Shown: positions 1-12,566 of the stretch, in pieces
Layout of the letters: each line of letters opens with the position of its first letter
Position numbering within the stretch: position 1 is the first letter of the stretch
Assembly (NCBI GenBank): GCA_035235625.1
Contig: CP141140.1
Coordinates: 48,727,351 to 48,791,350 of the forward strand
Source of the DNA: Saururus chinensis
Lineage: Eukaryota; Streptophyta; Magnoliopsida; Piperales; Saururaceae
Length of the DNA: 64,000 nt
Direction: 5' to 3'
Notes under the pieces: model-generated
The model's database searches: none
The model's input: only the letters and a program-made list of their open reading frames with translations
Told to the model about the DNA's origin: nothing
Translations under genes and position numbers: made by a program

Positions 1-1759
1 CTGGAAAAATGGGCTGGTAGTTCCATTCAGTCCTGATCCCAAATTTTCTGATTCAAAGAAATTGAGCCTAAGTCTTGTAACTGTATGGTTGACATTGTAC
101 TCTGTTTTAATCAGATGCAGACCGGCTTTTCTGATAACTTAAACTGGTGAACCACTAATACTAGGCTGCTGTCTCTGATAACACAAACTGAATGACTTCA
201 CCTGTTTGATAAATTGAGGCTGCGCAATGACAATGTGAGGGGGTTGAATTTTGAAGCGAAGACCCATCCTAGGCTGCTGTTTCTCTTTCCACCAAACACC
301 TGTCCTTGAGTACCATATACTCTCCTCGGTTTCTGGCAAGGTCACTTGACACTGCAGGCAACAGAGACGACGATTGCATTGGTGACGACAACTACGAAGA
401 GGAGAAATTCATCCAACTCCTTCCTCCTCTGGTATGATGTTCACATCACTTTTCTGTTCTTTCCAGTACACATGTAGTGTAAAAATAATTTATAATTATA
501 TTTTTTAAATTGTTTTAAGTTTCATTTGTGCATCTCTTTAAAACAAAGCTAGGTCAATATTGGATAGAATTAAAGCTGGGATGAAGATTATGGATAGTGA
601 CCTTTCACTTACGATCTTGTTGATTGTTTCTGGAAAGGGCTTCAATATTTCTGTTCTTTTGTTTGTTGCATTGGGTTGGACTATGAATTTTTGTTTTGTC
701 GATTTTCCTGCAAAGGACTTTTAATCCCCTTTTCTTCTATAAGTTTACAATTTAGGGGATCCTTTGAAATACATATTCTGTAGGGGGTTTGTAGGGACAG
801 ATACCCATTAATCCAGTGGAAGACAAATTCAAGTTTCTGAGATCTTGGTAATTTCGTATTTTGTCATCTCACCCAATTTGCTCGTATGTCTTTTGATAAT
901 TTTTATGGTAGTATTTTACAAGAAAGTACCAAACAATTTCACATGTTTTGATATTTTTTTATTTGCTAAAGAAAGCTAATATTTGATTCTTTATCAATTC
1001 TGATGAGGTGGGACTGATAGGACATGGAGACCATGATTGGAATAAGGAAGTGCATATGTTCCCCCTTTAATGTGTGTGGGACTATATTTTAAGCCATAAT
1101 TTGTTTTAGTTTTAAAATTTTCATTTATTTTAAAAATTATAATTATTTTTAATATCACTTTGTGAATACTATTTCTCAACTCGTTAGGATGGTCAAGTTT
1201 GTGAGAATAAAGAGAACTAGGATTAGTGGAGAGGGGATGAATGTTAAGTCCCTGCCACTATTTAGGGCCGACTGGCCACTAATTTTTTGGCTTCTATATT
1301 TGCTTGTTGGCCCATATGGCTATTAGGATTTGCTGTCACCAATTTTTGTTTAATTGTTCTCTTTATTAAGCCCCATTAAGGCTAAGACAATGTAAAGCCG
1401 TCGGGCTTTTGATATTGGTAACAAGTTGATTGCTTTCCAGTCTAGTAATCTCTTTCTCCTCTTTTTCTCTCAATTCCCCCCTTTCGTCCCCTTTGGCTTG
1501 CATCCAAGTTGTTTGACCAATGGTCTTTGTTCACTTCTTCCACTTTCACCCAAAACACCCATCCCTATTCCTTACCCTACTTCAAGTCAATACATAGCAA
1601 TGAACAACTCTATTGATCTCAAAACTAAAGAAGAATGCAAAGGAGGACTCGACTTAGCTATCTGATGAGTCGAGCTCAAAATTGTATAAATGACTAAGAT
1701 GCCCTCAACTCAAGTGAAAGAAAAGGAATCAAATATGAGAAACGTACGTAAATGACTAA
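1..1759. other. No gene recognised; diffuse repeat-like DNA
   Basis: Only short open frames occur here (for example 139-345 minus, 68 codons). None resembles a family I know. The segment at 345-430 has more balanced base composition than its surroundings but gives no recognisable protein on either strand. Position 1165-1760 lies just downstream of the minus-strand Copia relic and could hold that element's 3' LTR, but no terminal TG...CA pair could be paired up. Confidence 0.4.
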
Positions 1760-1839
1760 ACTGCCCTCATATAATACTAAGGAGTAAGGACTGTAACAGC
1801 ATGCACGCACAAATATACCCCATGAAAAAAATTCTAGAT

Positions 1840-2270
1840 GTAGGACAAATTGGGAGTTTGTTTAATAATGAAACCGAGTATCTGTATGCCTCTTTGTAAA
1901 AACATTGGCAAGCTGAAAGGGCTGAACACGGGAATGGGGTAGAGTGCCAAGTGATGGTGCACAAAGTGACAATCAATCTCTTGTGCTTTGTGTGTGCATG
2001 GAAAACTGAATTTTGTGCAATCTGAATGAAGCTCGTATTATCACAATATATTAGGGTAGAAGTAGTAATAGTTGCACACATATCAGCCCGTAACTAGCAA
2101 AGCTAAACAATCTTTGCAGCAGTGGTAGCCATAACATGATACGTAGCCGTAACAGTAAATTGAGCAATTCCAGCCTGCTTCTTACTCTTTTAGGAAACAC
2201 AAAATAGCCTCTAGTGGACTTACGATCCACCACATTGCTGATCCAAATCGGCATCAGAATAAGCATGTGT
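1840..2270 (-). pseudogene. Copia retrotransposon RNase H relic
   Basis: This is the C-terminal end of a Ty1/copia Pol polyprotein, in pieces across shifted frames. Reading the minus strand, first comes HAYSDAD in one frame, then NVVDRKSTRGYFVF in another, matching the usual 'YSDADWAG...DRKST(S/T)GYCVFLG' stretch of copia RNase H. Further on YCDNTSFIQIAQNSVFHAHT matches the 'CDNxSAIxIAxNPVxHxRTKHI' motif near the end of these polyproteins. At least two frameshifts and several stops separate the blocks, so it is dead. The reverse transcriptase part is not visible upstream (higher coordinates), where the sequence turns purine-rich (about 2280-2400). Family assignment is strong; element boundaries are unknown. 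Confidence 0.75.
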
Positions 2271-2429
2271 TGTAAACTTAGGACTTACTGAGGAATTAAG
2301 GTTGGAGTAAGGGTGAAATTGGATGAAAGGATAAAGGAATTGGAGGAAAGGATCAAGGACATGGACGAATGGAAGATGGAAGGGAATTGGAGAACAAGTA
2401 CTCAAAGCTAACTTAATTTTTTCATTCAA

Positions 2430-2964
2430 GAATCAACTATCATAATAAGAGCATCCGTCACATATATATAGGGACCATATACTTACTTAACAATGAATTT
2501 TAATTCTACCAAACTCATAATGGGCTAACAAGACTCCTAAAGCACAATAAGAAATAACTACTGATTAATTAATTTAGTTACTAAATTAACCCTATCTAAT
2601 GGCTAATCAATTACTAATATGCCTAGGTGGTTCATAACAACATGCAGCACTAACTCTAGGAAAAAGAGAGAATTAAACTTCTAGACAAAGTAGCTGAATA
2701 TTCTGGAAATACTGAAGCATGTGAAGACCTGCAACTTAATGAACAACAATTGATGCATATGAAAACTGGCTAACATCATGATCTTCATATTGAATATTAG
2801 GTTGAGTGACAGTGAGATAAACTAGCAAACCAAAAATCTCCTGATACCTTGTAGAATCCTTACCTTGTAGCATCCTCAAGAATTACACCAAGCTAAGGAA
2901 ATTTGCTTAGTGTAATTGATATTGTAATTGCTCATACATTTACTGTTATAGATCGCCAGATCAA
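2430..2964. other. AT-rich spacer, no gene seen
   Basis: No coding potential, RNA gene or clear repeat boundary is visible. It may be part of the proximal promoter of the downstream two-exon gene or more of the Copia relic. Confidence 0.3.
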
Positions 2965-3103
2965 GCTAGAAATCATCCTCTAATCTCCCTCTCTTTTCTC
3001 TGTCATACCTGTCTTTCCCCTTTCTCTTACCCCACCCTGTCGCCACAGCCAGTAGGGTTTTTTCCCTCCTCCATTCATCCCTCTTGCTCTACTGAAATTC
3101 CTT
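2965..3103 (+). other. Possible 5' UTR exon of the 4149-5752 gene
   Basis: A CT-rich, leader-like stretch runs up to a GTAAGC donor at 3104, and a matching acceptor (TTTTTTATAG) ends at 4127, 21 nt before the ATG of the two-exon gene. Plant genes often have such a spliced leader, and 'ctagggttt'-type motifs typical of plant leaders follow directly at about 3111. This is inference from splice signals and composition only. Confidence 0.35.
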
Positions 3104-4148
3104 GTAAGCCCTAGGGTTTACATCATCCTCATAAATTTCCATGAGTTTCGTTTCATGGCTTATGCTACAGGATGTGCCTCTATCACTTCCTGTGCACCGC
3201 ACCCATGCAGGTCCAATTGTCTAACACATGCACATGCACATACACATGATCAATCTATAAGGTGGAGATTTTTTTTAGAGGAAGGTTTTCCTAAGAGGAA
3301 AATTGGGGAGGATCTCTTTAAAATTTTATCTTGCCACCTTGACTAGATTTATGCATATATACGAGTCAACTGCTTATTTTTTTTTTAAAGAAAGAACTTG
3401 TCATAAGAGGAAAAATTAAAAAGGATCTTGGATTCAACCACCTAGTCAAGATCTATGCACAAGTTAATCCATAAGTTTAAGTTTTTCCTTTGTAACAAAA
3501 TGCTCATTTGAGGAAAATTGGAGAGATCATCTCCTTGAGATTTATCTTGCCACATGACATTCCTCTCCTCAAGCCTATCATTCTTAGGATTTGGCGAAAT
3601 CTTGTTGAGATGGAATTCACTGTACATTACTAGCGGTCTGACTGGTTTGATATCAGCTACCTTGTCTTTTTGAGTGAGGTTTGGTGTGGAAGAGGCTGGT
3701 GAAACTGAGTTTGAGCTGAAGTCAACTCACTATGTTATATTTAATTTGAAAATTTTAGAATATGCAAAAACTATGTAATAAATAATTTGTGTGTAAGGTT
3801 CAAAATTATGTGAGCTGGGCCAATTGGAGTGAGGCTATTTTAGTAATAATGAATATGTTAATTTGGCTTGATACTTCAGGTATACATTGGAGATGGGTAA
3901 ATATGCTTGGGTGGTATTAGAGTAGATAAGATTAAGATATTTCAGTTCTTACTACGCCAACAATGTTCTGCCAGTACAAGAGACATTTTGAGGATTTGTT
4001 CGATCTTTAATGGGCAGTGATTAGTAGTATTAGGAAATCAAGGGATACGTTAGGGTATAAGTTTCTTATGTATTTTGAGATTGATATGAACTAGATATCA
4101 TAAATTATACTTGTGTATTTTTTATAGGGGCTCCACTTTATTTCAACA

Positions 4149-5752
4149 ATGTCAAGGCCTATGGTGCTTGTTTTCCTGCTAGTGATACTTATAATAACAT
4201 CTCAATTTGAGTGGAAACAACAATTTGTGATTGATTTGGAAGGAAGTCCAAGCATTTCACAGAAGCATGATGATGGATTGAAGAAAGAAGAGGTTGTCAA
4301 AGAAAAAGTAAGTGTTTGTTTTTTCTGAATAACCCCTGCGACATATCTCGTTTTGATTGTATATGGTCTGATTTCTAATAATTTAACTTTAAATCTTTTG
4401 AAATAAGATAGAAGCCTATTATTTATAGCAGTAGTACTTTATTTGTATCAAGGTTTGCAATCTGGATCTTGGTTTTGATCTGGGTTGGTCTGAGATCTCA
4501 AAGGGATCAGGGAAATGATCTTGGTGATGAGGAAATTTTGATCTCACACAGAAAGTTGATGTGCATTTAATATTTAAACTTATAAATACTAATACTACCG
4601 TAAAAAATCACCAAATATGTTGAATAATATGCTAAACTTCTTAAAAAAATCTGCTAAATAAAAAGAGATTCAAGATAGTTTGTAGATGAATAATAATGCA
4701 ACCCAAACATTGGTAATATCACATTTATTGGGTTACATTACACTAATAGGGCAGGATTTACCAAGACAGCTTCCAGATTAATAATAATACAAACAGTTCA
4801 AGAAAATTTTCATGTGAAAAGTTATTAATAGGGAATAACATTTCAAAAGAGAGGTACTAAGTACTTCAAAGAATATATTCTAAGTGGAATATATTCTCAC
4901 AGGAATGTATTCATGTAAAATGCTTGGTGAAAGTATAAGAATTCTAATAATTTATTTTTTTATTAAACAAATGAGATTGGGCTAGATTTATTGAGATCTT
5001 GGTGAAATTGCCTCAAACTGAGACTACTTCCATGCCATATTTCTTGGATCCTCACTGAGAAGAGAGATTTCGGCGAGATTGAAAACCGTGGCGTGTATTT
5101 ATTTAAATTTTTTATTGTCTTCTTGGTTTATGAAGTTATTGGGGTCATGTGTAATAAATTAAATCTGTTCCATTTCTGAATCCTAGACCTGACTTGGATT
5201 ACTATACGTAGTTTGTTAAATGGCTCCAAATCCAAACCTGGGCAGAAATCTGTTTCATCTAGCCAATATTCCCATTTTAAGCCCGAATTCCTTGTGTGCT
5301 TGCTGTACTCAGCATTATTGTTTCTGTTACAAGTTACCTGCTCTTAGCATTCTGAATGATGTCATTGGCATCTTTCTACGAGGGACGCATTACAATTTCT
5401 TTGGTTAGATTTACTATTGGATTAATTCATATTTATTATGTCTTAGATGAAAATAGATTTCGTTGTTGTTCCCGGTATTCTTGGATAATTCTTATAGTCA
5501 TACTTAAAATATAACCTGGATGGTGTACTGAGTTTATTGAAAATTTTAATCGCTAGCTTCATTCCTTTTTCTTATCAGATAATTTTGTCACAAGAAAGGA
5601 ATATACAGAGACTCAATGAACTTGTTCGCAATCTTCGGGAACAACTTGAACAGTGCAGATTGTATAACAATACATTGAATGAAGCAGGAAGTACCCTCTC
5701 TTCAAAAGTAGTTGAACTTGCGCAGCAGCAGTTTCTGGAAGGAACTGTGTGA
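4149..5752 (+). CDS. Two-exon gene: small membrane-anchored coiled-coil protein, function unknown
   Basis: Exon 1 is 4149-4307 (53 codons) and exon 2 is 5579-5752 (57 codons plus TGA). The intron is 4308-5578, GT-AG, phase 0; the acceptor follows a pyrimidine-rich tract (CCTTTTTCTTATCAG). The 110-residue product begins MSRPMVLVFLLVILIITSQF: one hydrophobic segment at about residues 5-17, a signal anchor or signal peptide. A short linker rich in K, E and D follows (about 28-53), then a heptad-like amphipathic segment (about 54-105, including NIQRLNELVRNLREQLEQC) that should form a coiled coil. The start is the first ATG of exon 1 and gives the hydrophobic N-terminus at once. I recall unnamed plant proteins of this plan (membrane anchor, short linker, one coiled coil) but cannot name a function. 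No frame damage is visible and the splice sites are good, so it is probably a live host gene. The intron carries a hAT-like insertion. It could also be a conserved short type II membrane protein of the Golgi or ER; that is inference. Confidence 0.72.
4449..5090. mobile_element. hAT-like non-autonomous element inside the intron
   Basis: The left end CAAGGTTTGCAATCTGGATC and the reverse complement of the right end (CACGGTTTTCAATCTCGCCG) form imperfect terminal inverted repeats. Both ends continue into the 'gatc/gagatctcgg'-rich sequence common to a widespread group of plant hAT-type elements. Flanks ATTTGTAT (4441-4448) and GCGTGTAT (5091-5098) could be a worn 8-bp target-site duplication (5 of 8 identical). 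It contains no transposase. The element lies wholly within the intron, well away from both splice sites. Confidence 0.45.
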
Positions 5753-6324
5753 AAATCACGCATTTTTTTTCCACGATCCGAAATAGTGTCATTTTAACTT
5801 AGGATCCTTGTTATAAGTTTTTCTCTTTATAAAATTGATTAATAGAACTTGTATTATCTGTAACCTCATTATCATGTTGGATAATGTAATTCTCAATCTC
5901 AAGTCTTTTGCTATTTTGTATCAGTGTTTTATTGTGTGGAGTTTTGTTGCCTTCATATCGATTCTATAGTTTTTCTGACATTCTTGTGGCTTTTGGAAGG
6001 ATAAGTACAACAGCTGACACAAAAATGCAGTGTAAATAAGACGTGCAAAATTTATCTCTTGAAGTAGGTTTTTATGTTATTCAATGCAGTGGTTGACGTA
6101 TGTTGAAGAATTTGATACTAGCCAGAGGCTAATTATGTTTGTTTTTAAACTTAGCCAATTAACACATACCTTTTTGGTTGTCTTTGGGTAAATTAAAATT
6201 TAAAAAATTTACCAAAATAGACCTATATTCTATGCAAATAGTTTGGAATGTGCTCAGGTATACTGAAATTGCGAAATTAGATATGTGCCATTGAAGGTTG
6301 TATCTTATTGACGATAATGATGAT
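5753..6324. other. 3' flank of the two-exon gene
   Basis: AT-rich sequence without a gene. It should hold the 3' UTR and polyadenylation site of the upstream gene, but no canonical AATAAA is seen close behind the stop codon. Confidence 0.35.
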
Positions 6325-6394
6325 ACCTCCCATCAACGCGCGTTACTAATAACACATCTAACAATTGTTATTAGTAACACGTGTTGATGGGGGG
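6325..6394. repeat. Short foldback with 29-nt arms
   Basis: ACCTCCCATCAACGCGCGTT...AATAAC (6325-6353) is mirrored by GTTATT...AACACGTGTTGATGGG (6366-6394), with about 12 nt of loop. The pairing is nearly perfect. The CGCG/ACGTGT core stands out in AT-rich DNA. It may be a small foldback MITE or the end of a larger element. Confidence 0.6.
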
Positions 6395-6726
6395 TAGAAG
6401 CCTATAAATTAGATGTGTAAATAAATGTATAGGCATGGAGCACTATGTTTAGGAAAAAGAAATTTTATCTAAATTGCATGGACCCACCTTAATTGATCTC
6501 ATGTAATTACTAAAAAGTATTTTTAAAATTTTATACCTCCTTAATGCTGATATAATGGAGTATATTTGGTTTGTTCAACTTTAAACCTAGGAAGAATTTG
6601 GGTTTGAATTGTGACCAAGCTTTTTTTGGGCAAATTATTTAATTAAAAAGGGGCCAAAATTAAGTGCCTATCGATACGATATGAATGATACTATGGAAAC
6701 ATACCAAATTTTCTTGTGGGAGTTAC

Positions 6727-8100
6727 CTATAACACCCTTCAATTTGGTTTTACAATTTTGAGAGATTTTTCAAAAAAAATTTGAATTTCTCTGACTTTGT
6801 TTGAGAGAAAACAGGTAATTGAGTCAACGAGTAGGTGGACTCGCTAGATTGGGCAAGGCTAGATGTGCACTAGGTTGCTAGCCAAGCCCATTATCCCATT
6901 TGTCAAATTGCTTTGGTGCCAAGTCAAGAATAACCAAAAATTGGCATTGATTTGACCTTGATTTGATTTGATCTAATTTGATAAGTTTGGATGGAGAATT
7001 AACCAGAGCAACTGCCTTGTTAATGCACCCCCTCTCTCCTATCTCTTGCTCTACTTGTCCTATCCCTTCTCACTACTCCTTCCTTCTCTTGTTTTGCTTA
7101 ATTTTCTTACCACCATTAAACCTTGATTTGAAGTACTTTCAAGAGCCTTGAGATTGACTCATTGAAGCATCAGTTTGGGGGAAATCCACTATGGCTTTGT
7201 GTGCCATTAGAAAAGCTTTCTAGAGTGTTTTGACTGATTCAAGGTAGGTTAAATTGGATTTTCAATGTTATTTGATATTGTATGATTTTAACATGGTTCT
7301 TAGGGTTTTGAATTCTTGAATTAGGGTTTAATAAATAAAGAGGTTTTCTTCTTCTCTCTTCTTCAAGAATCAAGTTTTGGGATTGAATTTCAAGGTAAGT
7401 GACTTCTCACTTACTAATCTACCTTTTCATGAATACTTTTATGTATGTTTGAATGATTGAGCCTAGGATTTTGTTAAATCATGTATCAATGGTGATTACT
7501 GCATGTATAATGGTGATTACTACATGATTTGAATGATTATTTCTATGTCTTAGTTATTGAAAGCATGATGCTTGATTTTAATAGTTGATTCCTAGTCTCT
7601 ATTAATGTCTATTCTTTTGATAAAAGATGTTTTTAAATGCTCTTGTGGTTATACATTTTAGATGCCTTGTGAATAACATGATTTTTTATGAGTTGATTAT
7701 TCTCAGAATTCATTGTATCTCTTGAATTGGCAATTTTTTTTAGGCCGTCCTAGACTCTTTTATATATGAAATTTCTCTGAAGGGATCTTGACTCATTACT
7801 CTTGGTCTCATAAAAAGTTTAGAGGATTTCAAGGAGTTTTGCTTGGTCAAAGAGTAATTTTTTCTTGTTTTTGATTTTCTGCCGGTTAACATTGATATAG
7901 TTTTTGGGTTCGTTTCGAGGTCTTTTCTTTATGGAATGGACTTACGAAAATTAGATCTATATTTGTGTCTATTTTGATTTGGTATTTTTTATTAAATTTA
8001 ATTATTAATTTTTTTGCAATCCGTGCTATTCTCAATCAATAGATCTGTTGTTTCGTGTTTCGTGAATTTTCTCGAATTCATTTGGACTCAGATTGCTCCC
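6727..8100 (+). mobile_element. Gypsy (Tekay/Del-like) LTR relic
   Basis: At 6727 the sequence CTATAACACCCTTCAATTTG resembles the 'TGTAACACCC' start of plant Tekay/Del-type LTRs, with the TG mutated. A CT-rich leader-like block follows at about 7020-7110 and AAGGTAAGTGACTTCTCACT at about 7391, a layout shared with the other Gypsy-type LTRs in this window. No 3' boundary or partner LTR was found; the end given is approximate. Confidence 0.35.
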
Positions 8101-10120
8101 AAAATTCTTGTGGGCAATATAATATGTGTTACATGTTCAACATGAAAAGTGTGGATTGATTAGGAGTCTTTTTGAGAAGTTTATGTCAATTGTATTCCAA
8201 TTGTACAGAAATTCCAGAACTGTACAACCATTTTTGAAATTTTGAATAAATTATTTTTCGGTGTCAAATTGTACCCCAAATTTATTTTTGAGTCTCCAAT
8301 TGGGCTAAATTACATTTTCCTAAGTTTCATTTGATTTCAATATTGTTAGGTATTATTTCAAAATTTTGGAGTCAACTACAGTAAAAAAAATCATGGTTTT
8401 GACCTAACATGTGTAGTTGGGTATTTTTGGCTCATGCAATGTTGTAAAATGGTTTATATGCACTTTCATCATGTTTTTTCACCGATCAATATACCACTGG
8501 GTGGGAATAGATTATTTTCTTGTATGGGTAAACAAGATAATGAAACTTAAAAAGTTTTGTACCAATCATACACCTGAAAATTTACTGAAATACTCCATGT
8601 GGACTCCAGATGACTTTTTGGTGGCACGGGGAAACACCATCAAGATGAGTGCTAGCTGCAGACAGGTAATTCATTGCATGCCCTTTAGCCAAGGGTGTTG
8701 AGTCAAGTGGAAACAATTTCTTAAATTTCTTGTAAATCATGTGAATGTGATTTACTTAAATAACTGTTGGAAGTAGAATGCTTCATGTTTATGTTCTTAT
8801 GGATTTAAATATTTTACTTATATGTATGATTTTCAAAGCACGAGAATGTGGCTTAGTGTGAGTTTTTTATTGGGCATAAGGTCATGGATAGTTTTTGTTT
8901 TATATGAACTTATCTACCATGTGTACTTGTACATACAAATGTATTCGACTTTGCAAATTCTTAGCGAGAAGATTGCGAGAGTTCACAGATTAAGAATTGT
9001 CCTTTGTGGCAAGGGTAGTTGCTAGGGAAATAAACTCTTAGTTAGTCATTTCCTTTAATTTTAAAGTATTGTAATAACTTCTTACGAGATGGATCTTGTG
9101 ATAGGTTTATTTACTTAAAGTTGAATTATTTTAATTAAATAATTAAAATAATACCGCCCTCAGGCATTGTTGTGATAGTACCGCCCCCCAATATCTTATC
9201 AATAATCACTGATGAGTACATATTGGTTGATGTGCACCTATATTGACTGGTACGTCTTTCCATGACCTATGCACATGTGAGCCTTTCTAGAATATGGAAA
9301 AATGACATAGGATACCCCATGTTCAAAATAAAAAACTCTCTGCATCCGCCCTGCATCTGTCTCCTCACCAACTTTGCAACCTTCGTGAGTGTCACACTCC
9401 CCCTCCATCTTTGGCCTTACTTGTGCTCAACACTTGTATCCTTTGTGCCATATGTATGCTCAGCATCTAGCAGTTAAAGCCGTTGCCCACTGTTTCACCT
9501 ATTCTGCTACAACTCCAAGGTGTGGCCGAAGCCCACCTCGAATTTAGGGAACCAAACCACCTGGTCCTTCTCATCTACACTCTAGACTCCAGCAGATCCT
9601 CTGAAATTGAAGAAGGCATGGTTGAAGTTGAAATAGTTTCATTACTAGAATACCAGTGGATCTATTTCATTACAGCTAGACTAACAAAGTTAAGTAGTAA
9701 ACTACCAAATTACCAAACTGCTTTATGAGGAACAAAATTTGATTTCATTTTCTAAACATTGTATTTTTGTTTACACAATTAAAATGGCCAATGGAAAAGC
9801 TGCTTCAAGGTCATCTTCTCACGTGGAGGTCAAGGCTAATTACCACATCTTGGAGGTTATGCAAGAGCATTATTCGGTTATCTAAATCAAAAGAAGCTGT
9901 TTGAGCTGAGTTGCTTTGAGAAGATGTTTGAGATGAGCCTCCAACTGGACATTGGAAGGACAATGTTCCTTGTGCAAGCACTGAAGTATTTGATTCGTAG
10001 ACATAAAAATGATTTTCTCTTCTAAGTAACACAAATCTATACAATAAAGATGTTACCAAAGGAATTTTGCATGGTGACTGGGTTGAGGGTCCATGAAATT
10101 ACCCCCTATCCAAGTTGTGC
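8101..10120. other. No gene recognised
   Basis: Several 60-95-codon frames occur (8417-8701 plus, 9483-9728 plus, 9811-10059 minus) without family resemblance. The frame at 8525-8664 ends at a plausible donor (AGACAG|GTAATT) and has exon-like composition, so it could be a captured exon, but no acceptor is convincing. A short AT palindrome (TTATTTTAATTAAATAATTA region) lies at about 9126-9151. Confidence 0.35.
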
Positions 10121-10381
10121 CCTCAAACTAAGAGGGATTCTCTATTATATAGGTTGTTGGGGGGTGAACCAAGGAAGGCCCTGCTAGAAAAGGTGAAATA
10201 ATGTAGGGGGGACGAAGATGCAATGAAGATAGCTTTTGTCCTAATGTTTGAGAGCTTGTTTATTAGAAGGAGTTGGGAGCATAGGGTTCATAAGAGGTTC
10301 TTGGTATTGGGCGATGATTGGTATATAGGCCTTAAATCAGTATCCATGGGGGAGCATATGCTTCTGGGATACACTCCATGA
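10121..10381 (+). pseudogene. Possible DUF1985-like fragment (MULE/Ulp1-type protein)
   Basis: A frame with one internal stop reads ALLEKVK, stop, then GDEDAMKIAFVLMFESLFIR, RRSWEHRVHKRFLVLGDDWY and on to a second stop at 10379-10381. The pattern 'D..A.K.A..L..E..L..R.......DDW' is reminiscent of the plant DUF1985 domain found in Ulp1-carrying Mutator-like elements (Kaonashi type) and in many unnamed plant proteins. The match is from memory and weak. Only about 85 codons remain, and no protease domain is seen nearby. Confidence 0.3.
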
Positions 10382-10739
10382 ATTGGAACAGGAGCCCAAG
10401 ATTGGGCCAAGTGATGGTGGCAACGTGTATGGCTTCTTACAAAGATTAATGGTAAGTGGTAAGATAAGTTGATAACCTCTTTCTTCTACAATGTAAATGA
10501 ATTTAAATATTTGATGTAATAATACAGGTTTGGGCAATGGAAAGGCTCCCTAAGCTCGGGGAAGTGTACACTATTCTTTCCATAAATTCTTTTTCAAGGT
10601 TGTTAAATTGCTTTGGTTATAAGAATTCCTCCTACGAAAAGATTGAGGTGGCACTATTCAAGTAAGAGAAGGTAAGTTCCTGAATTTAATATAGTATTTT
10701 AAAAAATTCAATTATGGTTATAAAATACACTCTCCTTAT

Positions 10740-11585
10740 TTATAAATGTTAGAAGTGGGCATTATGTTAAATGGGTTAAGCTCATATTATTAAGGTGAGT
10801 ATATTATTTACATGGGTTAAACCCATAATATTTATGTGGGTCAAGCCTGTATTACTTAAGTGGGTCAAGCCTATATGGTAGAGAGAGCCCAAGCCCACTT
10901 TGTGTTGAATGAGAATCACATATGTGAATTTGTTAAAGGAGTGAATAGTCCCACATCGCCTAGAAAAAGGTAATGGTGTTAGTATATAAGACATTTCAAG
11001 TTAGGCCCTTTGGCTAACCCACTTTTGTGGGGGAGAGACATGTTAGACCCATGCACTTAGGTGGGCTAACCCACATGCACGCCGCCGCTGCCGTCCAGCT
11101 TGGTTCGCACGCACGGTCGGGTTGGGTCAAGTCGGGTCAACAAAATAATATTTTTGAGACAAATTTATTTAGTTTATTTTTCTATTTATTTGGTTTAGTT
11201 TTCTATTAATCAAAATGGGTCCGGTTTGTTTTCACTAAAGAATGCGTCTATTAACATATGGACACATCCATTTGAACGGGAAATGGTGTCTTCAACGGGA
11301 TTTCTTATAAAATGATTGAAAATAATTTTTGCAATTATTTGATTCTGGATTTTCCATCCATTTTCTTTCTGTGAGGGCATACATACTATGGTTTGCTGTA
11401 TGTACTGTGTTGGAGGTGCTCCTACAATACGTGGTTGATCGTCTTATCTTGGAAGGTAGACGCCCAAGAGTCCTAAGTACCGTTAAGGAGGGCAAATTAT
11501 ATCTTAAGGATAGAGCAACTTGCTTGATTCGATCATAATCTTTTCAGTAATATTTCTCATCACAATATTTACAAAGGTACAAAAA
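10740..11585 (+). mobile_element. LTR-like segment, copy 1 of a diverged pair
   Basis: This segment has repeated GTGGGTCAAGCCT-like lines, the plant LTR motif AGTCCCACATCGCC (about 10948), a TATATAAG box (10983-10990), GACATGTTAGACCC (about 11037) and a GTCGGGTTGGGTCAAGTCGG stretch (about 11117). It ends with GCAACTTGCTTGATTCGATC and TTTACAAAGGTAC (about 11569), typical of Copia LTR ends. A diverged partner lies at 14460-15060. Outer ends are uncertain. Confidence 0.42.
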
Positions 11586-12566
11586 TAATAATAAACACTT
11601 GATTAGTTAGGTTTTGTTTATGAAGTTATTAAAGGTTTTAGATGATGAGAGGGATGTGAAGCTCATTAGGGAAGCTGCTGAACTGAAGGCCTTCATGACT
11701 AGTGAGAGGGTGTGGTTTGATAGTTTGGAGCAAGGATCTATTGAAAGTGATGGAGGAAAAGGAAGTTTGAGAGATGAAGGTGAGGGAGAAGTGGCTGAAA
11801 GGGATCCATCTCAGGGTGGGAGGCTGAGGATAGGGATGGAGAAGGGACAAAGGAATGGGCAGAGGAGGTTCAGAATTCCATAAATGATGAACCTGCTCAA
11901 TGTCAAGGTACCCATACACTTCCAAAGTTTATTCAAATGAAGAAATCCCTAGACTATTGCGTGAAATTCTATAAACCTTAAGGAGGCTAGAAAAGAAATT
12001 TATTAGAATCTCAGGGGAGGTGGGCAGGTTGATGAAGAAGGTGGATGGTGAGCATGATTATAGTCCTGTTCATAAAGAAAGGGATAAGGGCATCAACAAA
12101 GACAATCAACGGGAGTAACTGATGTCATATACTATATATGGGCAAATGGGCAAACTTATTGTAACTGACCTCTACAAAGTGTAACATTTAAGATTTTTTT
12201 ACATTTCTAAACCTAGCCATGTGGAAAATAATGTGTTTGACCCTTTTAACTTCTACATGTAATAACTTTTGAAATAATTGATTTTTGGGTTTAAATTGTG
12301 GTTACAAATTTGACAGAAGGAGTTTTAAAATACCACTAAAAACACTTGAATCGAAGTTCAGGTAAATGGAGATATGACTATTTAAAGTTGGATATAGTTT
12401 GTAGAGCCCCCTTACCCGAATTAGAAGTGTAACTAAGCCGTTTACTTAGCTCAGCTGGCCTTGTTAATTAATGTGACTGAAATTGGGTTTAAGAGGCCCA
12501 ATTGGGCTATGAAATGGAAGGTCTTTTGGCCAAAGTCCTTCGCAATTAGGGTTCTTAATTCTTATT
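11586..12566. other. No recognised gene between LTR-like copies
   Basis: An open frame at 11614-11883 (89 codons, E/G/R-rich) has no family resemblance. The rest is AT-rich. It may be the decayed interior of the retroelement suggested by the flanking LTR-like pair. Confidence 0.3.
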
